DNA of 64,000 nucleotides from Solanum dulcamara (lineage: Eukaryota > Streptophyta > Magnoliopsida > Solanales > Solanaceae). The position numbers and the translations under genes are program-made. The DNA is taken from NCBI RefSeq assembly GCF_947179165.1, contig NC_077246.1:65574921-65638920 (forward strand). Reading direction: 5' to 3'. A model generated the notes under the pieces. It ran no database searches. It saw only the letters and a list, made by a program, of their open reading frames with translations, and was not told the origin of the DNA. How positions within the stretch are numbered: the stretch's first letter is position 1; every line of letters begins with the position of its first letter. Positions 22,580 to 35,431 of this stretch are shown piece by piece.

Positions 22580-25019
22580 TGTAAGGACCCTGAAGTCATT
22601 TTTGGAAATTTACATAAAAAGACCATTTTACCCCTCTCATTAGTTTTTTCGAGTCATATTTGAATGATATCTGATGTCGGTTATGTAGTTTGCTTGAAAA
22701 GTTAAGAATTTTGGTAAACTTTGAGTTTTAGAGGTTTAGAATGACTCAAAAGTGATATTTGAGGTCATTTGAAGTTTTGAATCTCGAAACAAAATTCTAT
22801 TGATTCCATCAGTTCTAGAACATTGAAATTGGTCTAGGAGAGTTGACGAAATCATATTTGGGGTCATATCGTGGATTTGAGGGGTTGAGTTGGAAATAAT
22901 TGAGTTTTTGGCCATAAGTTTGACTTTGGTCATCGTTTGAAGATTGGATGGTCAGAATTAAATTCCGACGACTCTGTTGGATTCAGAGGGTGATTTTAGG
23001 CCTAAGAAAAGTTCCTGTATATTTTTTGGAAGCTCCGAGACGATTTGGTCTTTTGAGTCATAAAGTTGATTTAGTTGTGATTTTTTAGTTTTTGGGTCAA
23101 TGAGACCTCAACATCGAATTTTGATGATTCCATTGAGTCTGAAACGTCTAGTTTAGTAAGATTGCATATAAGGTTTGTCTGTGCGGGGTTCCGAACGAAT
23201 CTCGAGGGTTCATTTTGAGATTTTCAGATTTGGTAGAGTTGTTGTCAACTATACAGTTATACTCCGTATTTGCGGACCCTTCTGACCGCATTCGCGATGG
23301 GTCAGCTCCTTGACCTTCTCGTTTGCGGAGGATTCATCGCGTTAGCGAAGGTTTGGAGACAGTGACCTTCGCATTCGCGGGATTTTGTCCGCGTTTGAGA
23401 AGAGTCCAGCCACTCTTCATCGCGTTTGCGGACTTGATGAGCCGCGATCGCGAAGGACAATTTGTGGCCTAAAATAATGTTTCTCCAAAAACGACGGAAA
23501 AGGATTATTTTACTCCATTTTTGAACTTGAAGCTTGGTAAGGACGATTTTTAGAGAGGAATGTTTCGTGGGAACTTCGTGGGTAAATTGTTTTGACTCAT
23601 TTATATCATTACCCATTGATTATTTAAGATTTTTAGAATGAAATTGAGGTTTTTGAATTGGAGAAATTGGGGTTTTCAAGAACTTGAATTAGTTTCAATC
23701 TTTTGATGATGGTGAGCTCGTTTTAAGTCCAAATCCACTTCCGTTTTCATTAGTAAACTCCAAATACCTTGAGGATATTTTTTATGTAAAAAAATTTAAA
23801 ATTTTCTGCTCGTTTCAAAATTGGATATTTTTTGGGCATTTCGGGTCAGTTTCAGCCTAGGTTTTAAAAATATTATATGGATATTGTTAGTTCCGTATTT
23901 TGATAAGTAACTTGAAATTGCATAGGTTGTGGGGATTTGGAGCGCATTTGGAAGAAAAAGGCTCACGAGGATTGATAGAGCGTGTGTTGACTAAGGCAAG
24001 TGGACTTTTAGAACTCTATGAATCTCTTAGAATTTCCAAATATCTCGTTGTATATGTGTTAGGGTGTAATGGCGATGAGGTTACGGATTTAATTATGATA
24101 TGAACTAATCTAAAATAAATAGACGAGGTTAATAAAATACGACGTGTGATATTATTGAGTATTGAATCTTACTTGTCGTAAGCTAGATATCTATGTGTAT
24201 TTGATAAAATACTTGATAGTCTAATTGTAATTGCAGTTTGTCTGAATTGATTAGTGCTCATTACTTGTGTGAGTATGTTATTTGCATTAGTTCTGAAACA
24301 CAGTGATGAGAGGCATATGATTGTGATACCGAGGTCTTTGCTGGAAATTGCACACATGCATGATCATTGAGTGTGAATATACATATTCTGCATAACTGTG
24401 TTGACAGTTTGATGGCTATTTGTGACTTGTGAGTATTTGTGCAACATATCTTATGATATTGAGCTGTAATCTGAACCTTATTAAACTGTATAGTATGAAC
24501 TATTAGGTTGGGCTGATTTTCGTGTAGGTTTTAGTCTGGAGGTTCAGTTGGGTTGGAAAAGAAGTTCGTGATTTCTATTAGATTTACTTAGTTTTTCTAG
24601 TTAGCTTGCTGAGTATCGTGTTGTTTGGTACTCACCCTTGCTTTTACACTTGTGTAGGTTCTGAGCCTGGATTTTTATCACCGTCTTTTTTTTTGATCAT
24701 TCGAGGCTTTTGGGAGTTGAGAGAGGTAGCCATTGATATCCAGCGAACTCTCGTACTTTCTGTATTTTTTTTATGCTTTACTCTATTTGAGAGTTGAAGA
24801 CATATTGAGACTTGTACTTTTATTTCAGTTTCGTTATTCAACGGCTTATACATGCGACAATCAATCTTTGGAGGTAATTTAAGTTGAAAGACTTCCGCTT
24901 TTGATTTATTATTTACTTTTTAGACTATTTTCACTTATTTCCCATAAATATTGGGTTTTAGGCTGACTTGTCCGATGGGAAAGGACATGTGCCATCATAT
25001 TTGGATTCAGTTCATGATA
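22580..25019 (+). repeat. 5' LTR of the chromovirus
   Basis: Starts TGTAAGGACCCTGAAGTC and ends TTCATGATA, the diverged version of the TGACA end of the 3' LTR. It is 2,440 bp, about 180 bp shorter than its partner, mainly because it has a single copy (24,325-24,355) of a block that is tandemly repeated in the 3' LTR. CpG-rich minisatellite-like sequence occurs at 23,260-23,460. Confidence 0.85.
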
Positions 25020-25020
25020 A

Positions 25021-25036
25021 ATTGGTATCAGAACCC
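25021..25036 (+). other. primer-binding site of the chromovirus (tRNA-iMet)
   Basis: ATTGGTATCAGAACCC directly follows the 5' LTR and nearly matches the TGGTATCAGAGCC site complementary to the 3' end of initiator tRNA-Met. Confidence 0.75.
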
Positions 25037-25799
25037 TAGGTTCATAGGTCTCACGTATATAATTTTCCAACCAGTTATTTCTAAAGACTATCCTCTCTCG
25101 ACTGGATCTTGGTCCAGCCTACTATGAGGATACCATAGATAGGGACTGGGGAGAATAAAAAACCTCCTTATCAAAATTGGTCTCATTCGATGCATGGACG
25201 ATGAGAGAGGCTCCAAAAGGAGAAAAAACAGACGAAGAAGCATAGTCTAAGTAGAGTCTAGAGGATCGATACGAAGACATCTATACTTATCTTCAAGAGC
25301 CTATAAAGACTGTTAGGAAACTTTCTTTATTCATTCTTTCTTATTGTGCCAAGTCATTATAGCTAGTGCTGAGTCTGACACGTTGTTTTGGCAAATGTCG
25401 AGGACTAGATCTATGTCTATTGGTAAGGGGAGACAGTCTCCAAGGCAGCTGTTGAGACCCCAGCTAGGGTTAAAGGTAGAGGCCGAGTGAGAAGCTGAGG
25501 CCGTGGATCGGTTGCCGGGATAGGCCGTGCCAGAGGAGCGACACCTACTCGAGGTCATGCTAGAGAGGCCTCTCTAGAGCCACAAGTTGAGATTGCTGGG
25601 TATGTTGGAGAGTTGTACTTAGGGTACTGCAGGCACGCCACAGGGTTCACAGACTAGGATTGGTGTACAGACTCCCGAGGAGCATCAGGTCTCAGTGGTT
25701 CTAGTTTAGGTTCAGGTGGGCTAGCTACCATTGGTTCCCGCACCATCTACCGATGCGCAGATTGCTCCAAATATGGTTATTACTATAGCTGATCAGCAG

Positions 25800-26360
25800 T
25801 GCTATAAGAGGTTTCAGAGGATAAAACCACTTCAGTTCTAGGGTGGTAAAAGCGAGGATGCACATGAGTTTTTGACATTGTGTCGTGAGATGTTGGAGGC
25901 AGTGAGCATGGATGATGCCTGGGGTATTCGATTTATTGCACTCCAGCTCTGTGGTTCAGCCAGAGAGTGGTGGAGGACATTCGTGAGGTCCCAATCAGTT
26001 GGATACCCTTTTGTTGAGTGGGGATTTTTTGCTAGTGCCTTTGAGGATCGCTTTATCCATGGAGCATACAGGAGGAGAGTAGACTGAGATTTGAGAGTTT
26101 GACTCAGGGGTAGCATGTTAGTTGCCGAGTATGAGGCCTATTTCTGCCAGTTATTGAGGCATGCTACAACGTTGATCCCAGATGATGCGGAGAGAGTTCG
26201 CAGGTTTGTGAAGGGTTTGACCTTCTCTATTCAATCTTATGTGTTCAGATCAGCCCATGAGGGGGCTTACTTCCAGTCCATTGTGAGCACCGCCAAGGAG
26301 GAAAAATTGATTGTTAAAGAGAAGTTTGGGGACCCCAAGATGGCCCATGCTAATGGATAG
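25800..26360 (+). pseudogene. gypsy gag (degenerate)
   Basis: Frames at 25,872-26,087 and 26,115-26,360 together give the retrotransposon gag domain. Visible motifs are ALQLCGSAREWWRTF, FEDRF and, after a frame break, LVAEYEAYFCQLLRHA and RVRRFVKGL. A stop at 26,084-26,086 and a frame change separate the two parts. A region of 25,330-25,800 upstream is also coding-like but broken. The zinc-knuckle that should follow is only suggested by GRGAQCYTFLGRPE near 26,740. Confidence 0.75.
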
Positions 26361-26730
26361 TTTTTGGGTACCTCATCTGGAGATAGAGGCTTACATAGAG
26401 GCGACATTCAGTTTCAGTTCCAGAGACTTGGTCATGCTTCTATGCCCGCAGCTGATAGTGGGCAGTTAGTCTGAGGGTCTCAGAGTTCGGGCTGAGGTGG
26501 TTATGGTATTTTTTCAAGGTCGTTCGAGCAGTCTTTTATCCCGAGTTCGTGGTTTAGTTATGGAAATCTGGGTCATCTGATGCTCTAGTGCCCACTACAA
26601 ACTCATTCAGGGCCTTAGCGCACTTATTCAATGCCTCCGACTAGAGGTCTGGATATAGCTCAGATAGGTAGAGGTGTGTAGAGCCTATGGTAGTGGTGCT
26701 ACAGTTTTGTGAGGTAAGGGTACGATTTAG

Positions 26731-27213
26731 GTGGGCGGTGGTAGAGGAGCTCAGTGCTATACTTTTTTGGGGAGACCTGAGGTTAAGACTTCTGATGCGA
26801 TCATTACAGGTATTATTTCAATTTGCTATCGACCTGCATCTGTGTTATTTGATCCTGGATCTACATTCTCTTATGTGTCTACCTATTTTGTATCTGGAGT
26901 TGATTTGACTTGTGATCGCATGCCCGTGCCTGTACATGTCTCTACACCCATGGGTGAGCCCTTAGTGATGGATTGAGTGTATCGATCCTGTCTTGTTTCT
27001 TTAGTCGGGTATGATACTTAGGTAGACATGATTATACTGGGGATGGTAGACTTTGATGTGAAATTGGGTATGGATTGGCTTTCTCTTTACCGTCCTATTC
27101 TGGATTTCTATACTAAGACTATGACCTTAGCGATACTAGGTGTTTCAAGGATCGAGAGAAAGGGCACTAGTGGTTCTTATCCTAGTAAGGTCATCTCATA
27201 TATGCTTTCTTAG
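26731..27213 (+). pseudogene. gypsy aspartic protease (degenerate)
   Basis: VLFDPGSTFSYVSTYF at about 26,845-26,895 is the retropepsin active-site region of this clade, in which the usual D-S/T-G is replaced by D-P-G-S. After a stop at 26,974-26,976 the frame from 27,028 continues with MIILGMVDFDVKLGMDWLSLY, the conserved flap-distal GMDWL region. Several stops follow. Confidence 0.75.
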
Positions 27214-27234
27214 AGATTGATTGATAGAGGGTGA

Positions 27235-27955
27235 ATGTCCTATTTGGCTTTTATTTGGGATACTAGTGTTGAGTCACCTCCCATGGAGTCTATTCCCGTA
27301 GTTCAGGAGTTCATCGATGTGTTTCCTACTGATCTTCCGGGAGTTCCTCCAGATAGGGATATTGACTTTACTATTGAGTTGGAGCTGGGCACTAAGCCTA
27401 TCTTTATTCCACCTTATCGCATGGCTCCGGCAGAGTTGAAGGACCAGTTGTAGGATTTTTTGAGTAAAGGTTTTCTTCTCCCTAGTGTGTCACCTTGGGG
27501 AGCACCGGTTCTGTTTATGAAGAAGAATGATAGGTCTATGATGATGTGCATCGACTATAGACAGTTGAACAAGTTGAAAATTAAGAAAAAATATCCCTTT
27601 CCTCGTATTGATAATTTATTTGATCAACTTCAAGGAGCGGCCTTGTTCTCCAAGATAGATTTGAGATCTGGGTATCATCAGTTGAGGATTAGACCATCGG
27701 ATATTCCTAAGACCGCTTTCTGAACTCGTTATGGCTATTATGTTATTTGGGCTGACCAATGCTCCAACAACATTCATGGAGTTGATGAATGGGGTGTTTA
27801 GGCCGTATATGGACTCATTTGTGATTGTTTTCATTAATGATATCTTGGTGTACTCTAAGACAGAGGAGGATCAATCTAGTCATTTGAGGTTGGTGCTTCA
27901 GAAGTTGAGGGAGCAAAGGTTGTATGCCAAGTTCTCTAAATGTGAGTTTTAGCTT
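27235..27955 (+). pseudogene. gypsy reverse transcriptase with altered catalytic motif
   Basis: The frames at 27,235-27,453, 27,460-27,723 and 27,731-27,952 form a near-complete [54 protein letters not shown], then after a stop and a shift [15 protein letters not shown] and [19 protein letters not shown]. The usual Y/F-I-D-D catalytic pair reads F-I-N-D, so one metal-binding Asp is Asn, which together with the breaks means no activity. Confidence 0.85.
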
Positions 27956-28059
27956 GATTCTATGGCATTTCTAGGAGGAGGGTATTAGGGTGGATCCGGC
28001 CAAGATTAAGGCAGTTAGAGGCTGAACCAGGTCTACTTCCCCATTGAGATTCAGAGTTT

Positions 28060-28785
28060 TGTAGGTTTGGATGGATATTATCAAGGCTTCATCCAGGGAT
28101 TCTCTACTAGACTGCCTTAAAATTTGATAGATTTTCATTGGTCCGATGAGTGTGAGGCAAGCTTTCAAAAGCTCAAGGCCTTGTTGACTTCAGCTCCTAT
28201 TTTGACCTTACCCGAGGAGGGCGTAGACTTCACCATGTATTCTGATGCTTCTGGTGTTGGTTTGGGTAGAGTTATAATACATAAAGGAAAGGTAGTTGCA
28301 TATGTGTCTAGACAACTGAAGGCTTATGAGAAGAAATACCTTACCCATGATCTAGAGTTAGCGGCAGTGGTGTTTTTGTTGAAGCTATGACGCCATTACT
28401 TATATGGTGTGCATTGTAAGGTATTCACTGATCACCGAAGTCTTCAATATATTTTCAATTAGAGGGATTTGAATTTGAGACAACGTAGATGACTTGAGCT
28501 ACTAAAGGAAATGACATGACTATCTTGTACCATCCGAGAAAGGCTAATACGGTGACCGATGATTTGAGTAGGAAGGCTCCTAGTATGGGGAGTCTTACAT
28601 TGATTTCTGTTGATAGGAGGCCCTTAGCTAGAGATGTTCAGAGGTTAGATAATAGCCTTGTCTGATTGCGAGTTTCTGAGGAGGGTGGAGGATTTATTGC
28701 TTCTGTTGAGGCCCGCTCTTCCTTAGTTGAGCAGATTCGGGAGAAGTAGTTTGATAATGAGAATTTATGCCTCATTCGATACAAG
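28060..28785 (+). pseudogene. gypsy RNase H and linker
   Basis: The frame 28,124-28,390 contains [16 protein letters not shown], with the first catalytic Asp of the RNase H fold, and [18 protein letters not shown] with the second and third acidic positions. Past a stop at 28,388-28,390 the sequence continues with VFTDHRSLQYIF, the last conserved Asp/His block, and then a linker toward the integrase zinc finger. Confidence 0.8.
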
Positions 28786-29278
28786 GTGTTGAGAGATGAA
28801 TCCAAGGAGGATAGACTTGATTTAGAGGGTGTCTTGAGGATTGAGTGCCATATTTGTATGCCTAAGGTGGGCAACTTGATCAGATTGATACTAGAGGAGG
28901 CTCATTGTTCTCGATATTCTGTTCATCCGAGTGCAGAAAAGATGTATCATGACCTTAGTCAGCATTATTGATTGTGTGGGATGAAGAGGGATATCACAAA
29001 GTTTGTGTCCAAGTGTTTGACCTGTCAACAGGTCAAGTGTGAGCATCAGCGGCCTAGAGGTGTGAGTCAGAAGATGCCCATTCCTACTTGGAAGTGGGAG
29101 AGAATCACCATTGACTTCGTTGTGGGTTTTCCTCCCACCATGGGTGGTTATGATTCTATATGGGTGGTGGTCAACAGACTCTGTCCATTTTATTCTAGCT
29201 AAGGTGAAGTACACGGCCGACAAATTAGCTCAGTTGTATATCAACCAGATCGTTTGGCTTTATGGAGTTTCAGCATAC
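28786..29278 (+). pseudogene. gypsy integrase, N-terminal half
   Basis: The HHCC zinc finger is visible: His residues in EEAHCSRYSVHPSAEKM and the Cys pair in KCLTCQQVK. The catalytic core begins with WERITIDFVVGFPPTMGGYDSIWVVV, holding the first Asp of the D,D-35-E triad. A stop splits it at 28,969-28,971 and a frameshift follows near 29,180. The coding sequence is cut at 29,278 by a solo LTR. Confidence 0.82.
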
Positions 29279-32078
29279 TGTCACAACCCAACCCCATAGG
29301 TCGCGACTGGTGTCCAAGATGGATACTCGTGTACACCTCTGCTAACTATAAGTAAACCACACACCCCTTAGAACTTAAGGAAATAGAAGGTTATCTCCAA
29401 CCGTCACATGTTCATATATTGGCACAGCCCATCTCTCGAAGGGTCATAACTTATCAATAGGTAACATTGTACATAAGACAACGAGGCTGTTATAGCATGT
29501 GGGGTCATCCCATTATATACATATATGCGAGCCGACAAGGCTACCACGAAAAAGGGAACGTCCCAAAATGTAAGTCATATGGACACAACTGAACACACAT
29601 ATACATACAACATACACATATGTCTACAGACCTCTAAGAGTGTCAACAGTATCATATGGCAGGACAGGGCCCCCATCGTACTCTTTAATAAATGAATATA
29701 TACATCAAAAGATCAGTACCAAAACTCTAGGTTCCGGCACAATAGAGCACTTCTGAACTCGCTGAGGGAAATTTTAAGCTGGCAGATCCCCAAAATATGT
29801 GTTTGTACCTGCCGGCATGAAATGTAGCCCCCCTGAAGAAAGGGGGTCAGTACGATATATGCACTGAGTATATAAAGCATAAAATATCATAAATGAGATC
29901 ACATCAGAAGTAGAAATTCAAGAGATAAGTATGATACTCAAGAAATCACTATACATATGCCTTATAAACTTAAATCATGCATGATCATATCATATATCAT
30001 ATCTGGCCCATTATGGACTCGGTGAATCTTTCATATGCATGTCCCATCTTGGGGATCGGCGCCATTATCACATCATCATGTCATCATAATAATGCCGAGG
30101 AACGTATGTCCCGATTCATATATATATATATATATATATATATACCGTACCCGGCCCTCTAGTGAGGGACTCGATGAACCATGCAGTAAAACTGAGCACG
30201 ATAACATACCCGGCCCGAGACTCGGTGAAAGAGGTGTTATAGTATGCACGAGCAGAGTAGTAAGTAATCATATGCAAATTAAATCATCATCTGAGACTCA
30301 ATAGAGTAATCAAGCAAACCATCACTTGAAGATCAGGGTAGTAATCGTCTTAAGTACTCTCTAAATGTCATTAGGGGTCATATCAAATGGAGCCTCAGAA
30401 ATCATGGACATATATCAAGTCAATGCTAAACAACTTATGGAATCAAAGACATTGGTCACCGTAAAGTCCTTAGGAATGAGAGTTTATACCTCCAACTACC
30501 ATTCAACATATAGAAGGCTTGAGGGTAGTAGTTCAATTACTTTAAGAACTTTAACATTCAGAAGTGAACAAGAGTCACGAGTTATACTCGGAGCATATGA
30601 ATGGAATTATCCTCAAATCTCATATCACATTTCACTTATATCTAAGATATGACAAAAGGAAAGAAGGGATAGGCTTTACATACCTTTTTCTAGATCACCC
30701 GCAACCAAGCTTGCTTCGTTACTCCTTAACCTATTTAACACGAAGGTAACATTATTATTAATAACCTTCGACTTTCCAGCTTCTAAACCTACAACCAATT
30801 ATCCATAGGAATTACTTCCTTATTCACACTTCTCAACTAGTATGTCGATTAGTTAAAAAGTTATCTGAAATCAGGAAGCATTTCCCCTATAACTCGTCCT
30901 ATCCGAACTTCCAATTAACCTCCAATTAGCGCAGCCATACCAACAACAATAACCACAATACATATTCACTACAACTACTACAACCCTATTCAATACGAGT
31001 TCCAAATAGCCCGCTCAAAACCATGACCTTAAAATATGGTTTTCGGTCTTTATTTCATAAAATCACAACCACACGGAAAGGAGCACAACATGGCTGCACA
31101 CGGCAGCACTTATACCCATTTTTAACCACGTTTCCAGTCCTTCAATATATACAAACCACCTTCAAATACCACACCATAACAACGACAACACTAACCAAAC
31201 TTTAATTCACTAGAATAGCTTCAAAACAACTCTTACACGATTTTCAACACCCTTCAACAGTAACTGGCATAATTTTATGTTTCCAGTCCATATTTACACA
31301 TCCATAACATGTTTAAACCCTTACTCAAACGTATGAAAAGGGAATCAAGCCATACCTTAACAAACGAGCTTCCGAAACTTGCCGAAAGTTGTAGGCTCAC
31401 GTTGAACTTCCTTGCTGCCCCAACTATTAATTTATGTTGTTAAACACCATTACTTAATCGAAGAATACCTTAGATAATTAATTTATGGAGTAAAAGTCTA
31501 GGGCTTACCTTGGAGGAACCCTAGCCGTAGCTCTCTTTTCTTTCTCTCAAGGTTTTTCTCTCAATTTTGGCTAAGTTAAAGATGAAAATAAGACCCTTAG
31601 TCATCAACACATGTATATATATCCTTCCTTAGAGGGTGACACATGGCATCCCCTAAGGGTGACATGTGTACATCCCTTATTTGGCCACCTCATCCATGCA
31701 TCCACCCCATGGCTTCTACGTGGTGTGGTGGGGTCCACCCAAGCAGGTGCATCACCTACTTATTCCAAGTAGGCGCATCGCCTCGTTATTCCTCTTTCGT
31801 GGGTTCGTAATCTCGTCTCACTTTAAGAACCTATGTAATCCTTGCTACTTAAGCTCAACATGTACTCAAGTATCTTAATTATGTAAGACATCTAAGTCGG
31901 TAGCTTACGCAAGTAGGTTAATTACCACGACTCCTTATTTGTCTTCCAACTCCTTTCAAATCCTTCCAAACCTGTTTTCAACCCTCGCTACTCAGATAGA
32001 ACTTCATAGATAACATGGACCACATGGCACTCATTTAGAAAAAAAATGTTTCGATGTACAAAAGTGCGGGGTATAACA
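29279..32078 (-). mobile_element. solo LTR in the chromovirus integrase, perfect 5-bp target duplication
   Basis: Runs from TGTCACAACCCAACCCC (plus strand, left) to ...GGGGTATAACA; on the minus strand it starts TGTTATACCCCGCAC and ends GGGTTGTGACA. The five bases CATAC occur at both sides (29,274-29,278 and 32,079-32,083). It is 2,800 bp with no primer-binding site, coding region or second LTR, so it is a solo LTR left by recombination. A (TA)n tract lies at 30,118-30,143 and a TATATATA box candidate near 31,613. Confidence 0.85.
30118..30143. repeat. (TA)n microsatellite
   Basis: About 12 TA units within the solo LTR. Confidence 0.85.
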
Positions 32079-32083
32079 CATAC

Positions 32084-32147
32084 ATTGTTTTCAATCGATG
32101 TTCAGTGTTTACTTTGCACTTTTGGCAGGCCTTACAGCAGGGCCTGG
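32084..32147 (+). pseudogene. integrase core slice between two solo LTRs
   Basis: This 64-bp piece (plus shared target bases) is the part of the integrase core that lies between the two insertion points. Translated with the bases on either side it gives the expected core motif with TLHFWQALQQGLGT, so the original order is kept with nothing visibly lost. Confidence 0.8.
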
Positions 32148-34568
32148 TGTAACACCCTCTAAAAAAATATTGTATATGGTGTTCCAATTCTCAATGAAAA
32201 TAATACTGTTTCTGTATTTTTGGAATAACTTTTCATAGGTTGGCCTACATTAGGTGATTCAAATTTCTGAATAATTCCAACGTCATTACCTACAACTTTT
32301 GTGAAGACCATAGCTTAAGATTCGGAGGCTAAATAGGTCAAATAAATTAATCTTTGCAAGACTTGGTGTTGTGACGAAATGGATTATTTGTAGAAGAAAA
32401 CTCATATCTCACTGTAGGATGCTTCAAATCAGTTTATTCTTAATGGACATAAAATAGACTTCTAGAGCTAAAATTCATATGTAGACATCAAATCCTAATT
32501 AGGAAGTTATTTTTTTCAAACATAGCTCCGAAAAAGGGTATTCCGTAAAAAAAAGATTCATCTCACAAACCATAGAAGATCTAGATCCATTTGACATCAC
32601 CCATGACATCAATAGTTCTCCATTTGACATCACCCATGACATCACAATCCTCCATTAAATTTTTAGATTTTTCTTTATAATTATTTTAATTATTGTTAGG
32701 TCTCTCCTTCACACCTATAAATACCCACCTTATTTCATTATTTTATTCATCAAGCTTTCTCAAGGAACTCTTCTTTTTCTACACTTCTTTACTCATTCTC
32801 AAAATATCGTTTTAGTTCTTCACTTCTTTACTCATTCTCAAAATATAGTTTTAGTTCTTAGTACTGTAGAAATACTATTTCGGTGATTCATATATTCCAG
32901 GTAGTACATAAAACGCTCCAGCAAGAAGAAGATGCTAGGATTCAAGAGTGTTTATTAAATCCTTTGATTCTGAGTAAAGCTTCGGATTTCAGGTATGTGA
33001 GGCTTCAATGAGAGTATTCATTCCACTCTAATGCCTAAATTATTTTGATTATATGATAAAAATTATGTTTATTTACCCAATTCTTTTCAAGCTTTACTCT
33101 AAGATATGTGTGTGTTTATTCATGAATTCTTCCACCCATACCCATTTAGTCCAAAACTCTTTAAACTAAATATCTTGATTTCAAATAAGATTTTCTTATA
33201 GGTAATTCTTATTTCTACTTAATAGTACGAATCATGGTTAAACTAATGATTATTGATCTATTTTGATACAAAATAATTTCATATGTATGAATTGATGATT
33301 TGCAAGTATTTTCTCTATTTAGCTCTTTAAAGGTTTTTGAAATTCATGGTGGGTTATTTAAAGCATGATTTTTAATTGATGGATTTCAAAGTATTTATGC
33401 ATGATTTCATTTACATTCATGTTTGAAAATTGAAGTGATTTGAACCCACCTAATTTTACTATATTTTCAATAAAGTTTGACTTGAAAACTTTGACTCCGA
33501 ATGAATGTTTATGAAAGTAATGTTTATATAAAAATAGAGTCTTATGAAATAAAAGAATGATGAAATGATATGAATTATGAATTCTTTATGCAATAAGGAC
33601 AATTCTTGCTATTTGAATCACCAGAGATTTTAATGAGCTATTCTACCAAATATGATGTTTTGAATTCTCAAGCTATATGTTATCACTATTTTCAAGTATT
33701 AAGACTTGATATGAATTGTCGTTCAGATTCAAACTATTCCGTGGGATTGACAGCACCGAATGGGTCATTGAGAAGGGATTCTGTAAGGGAATCCTAGTAG
33801 CAACCCTTTGTCTCATTAACTATGTGCCAACATAGGAGCCCATGTAGGCTTAGGTTAATGAATCCACAAATAACCCTTAAAATTAAAGTTAAAGAAATGA
33901 ATGAAGTTAACGGAGTTCTATTCGACAAGTTGTCTCCCCGGCCAACGTAGAGGGTTATGTTGGATTCCATATAATAGCTCTCATGGTTTTAAATATCGGT
34001 TATGGTCATCTTCCCATAAAATAAATATTTTAAAGGATATCTATATGATTGATTATGTATGCATTGCATTATTTTTCATATTATATAAATGTTTTAATGT
34101 TTCCTTAATGTTCATGCAGGCCTACATACTTAATACATTCAAAGTACTAACGCATACTCTTTTGTCAACATGATATTATCATGTAGGGATCGATTCTCCT
34201 CCTCATTCTCCTTTACGTGGCTAGTTGAGATTTCGTTTGAAGACTACTTTTGGTGAGTTCCCATGTTCCTGGAATAATACTCTTTTATCTTTCTAGCTTA
34301 TGATATATTGAGATCTTTAGACACATACTATGACATTTCTTTTTATTATGATTAAGGGTGATCTAGGGACTTGTCTTAGCCCCGTTAAATCTAAAAGTCA
34401 GAAGTATTGTTGGACATATGTAAGTTGAAGATTTACTATTATGGTTTCCGCTTATTTTTTTTATCATTACCTACAAAAGGCTAAATGAATGCTACGAGGT
34501 TTATTTGAGGTACTTTCGGGTTTCTTATTCTCCGTGTCATGCCCATGCCCTAGGCTTGGGTCGTGACA
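32148..34568 (+). mobile_element. second solo LTR in the integrase, perfect 5-bp target duplication
   Basis: Runs from TGTAACACCCTC to GGGTCGTGACA, 2,421 bp. CCTGG flanks both ends (32,143-32,147 and 34,569-34,573). There is no primer-binding site or internal coding sequence. A TATA box (TATAAATA, 32,718-32,725) and downstream AT-rich leader suggest the LTR promoter is still recognisable. A near-exact duplication of about 30 bp (CATTTGACATCACCCATGAC) occurs at 32,590-32,643. Confidence 0.87.
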
Positions 34569-35380
34569 CCTGGGCACTAGACTTGATATGAGTACAACTT
34601 TTCACCCACAAATGGATGGTCTGTCTGAGCGGACGATTCAGGTGTTGGAGGATATGCTCCGAGATTGTCTTATTGATTTTGGTGCTAGGTGGGATCAGCA
34701 TTTGCTCTTAGTAGAGTTTCCCTACAACAACAATTATCACTCCAGCATTCAGATGGCTCCATTCGAGGCATTGTATGATAGGTGATGTCGATCTTCTATT
34801 AGGTGGTTCAACTCAGTTGAGATGGAATCCTTAGACATGAACTTGCTTAGAGATGCTATGAAGCAGGTTTGAATTATCCAGGGTAAGCTCTTGACAGCCC
34901 AGAGTAGGAAAAAGAGCTATGGAGACAAGAGGGTTCGACCATTGGATTTCATAGAGGGTGACCATGTTTGGCTTTGAGTGTCGCCAATGAAGGGTGTGAT
35001 TCACTTCGGAAAGAAGGTTAAGCTTAGCCCTTGATTTATTGGACCATTTGAGATTTTGGGGCGAGTGGGAGAGGTGGCTTACAGATTGGCTTTGTCGCCT
35101 AGCTTATCAGTAGTACATCCTGTATTTCATGTATCCATGCTCTAGAATTATGTACTGGATGAGTCTCATGTGTTATCTCTTGACACGGTAGAGTTGGGTC
35201 CAAATTTGACTTTTGAGGAGGAGTTCATAGTCATTCTTGATAAACAGGTCCATAAGTTTAGGACCAAGGAGATATCTTTAGTGAAGGTACAGTGGAGGCA
35301 TCGCTCAGTCGGAGAGTCGACTTGGGAGTCAAAGGATGATATGTAGGCCCGATATCCATAACTTTTTGAGACTTTAGGTA
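34569..35380 (+). pseudogene. gypsy integrase C-terminal half with chromodomain
   Basis: [20 protein letters not shown] (34,588 on) carries the catalytic Glu region of the core; [19 protein letters not shown] closes it. Downstream are KKSYGDKRVRPLDFIEGDHV, the GPFEILGRVGEVAYRL segment and the motif HPVFHVSML, then KVQWRHRSVGESTWESKDDM, which is the aromatic-rich chromodomain end. Several internal stops (near 34,783, 34,872, 34,976, 35,033) make it a pseudogene. Confidence 0.85.
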
Positions 35381-35414
35381 CTTTCTTTTACTTTATGTTC
35401 GAGGACGAATATTG

Positions 35415-35431
35415 TTTTTAGTGGTGGAAGA
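35415..35431 (+). other. polypurine tract of the chromovirus
   Basis: TTTTTAGTGGTGGAAGA lies immediately before the 3' LTR; the purine-rich part is short and partly eroded. Confidence 0.5.

Noticed and set aside
29279..34568. A single 5.3-kb transposon with terminal inverted repeats TGTCACAACCC/GGGTCGTGACA
   Set aside because: The ends looked like inverted repeats at first, but two different perfect 5-bp target duplications and a 64-bp slice of integrase in between show two separate solo LTRs.
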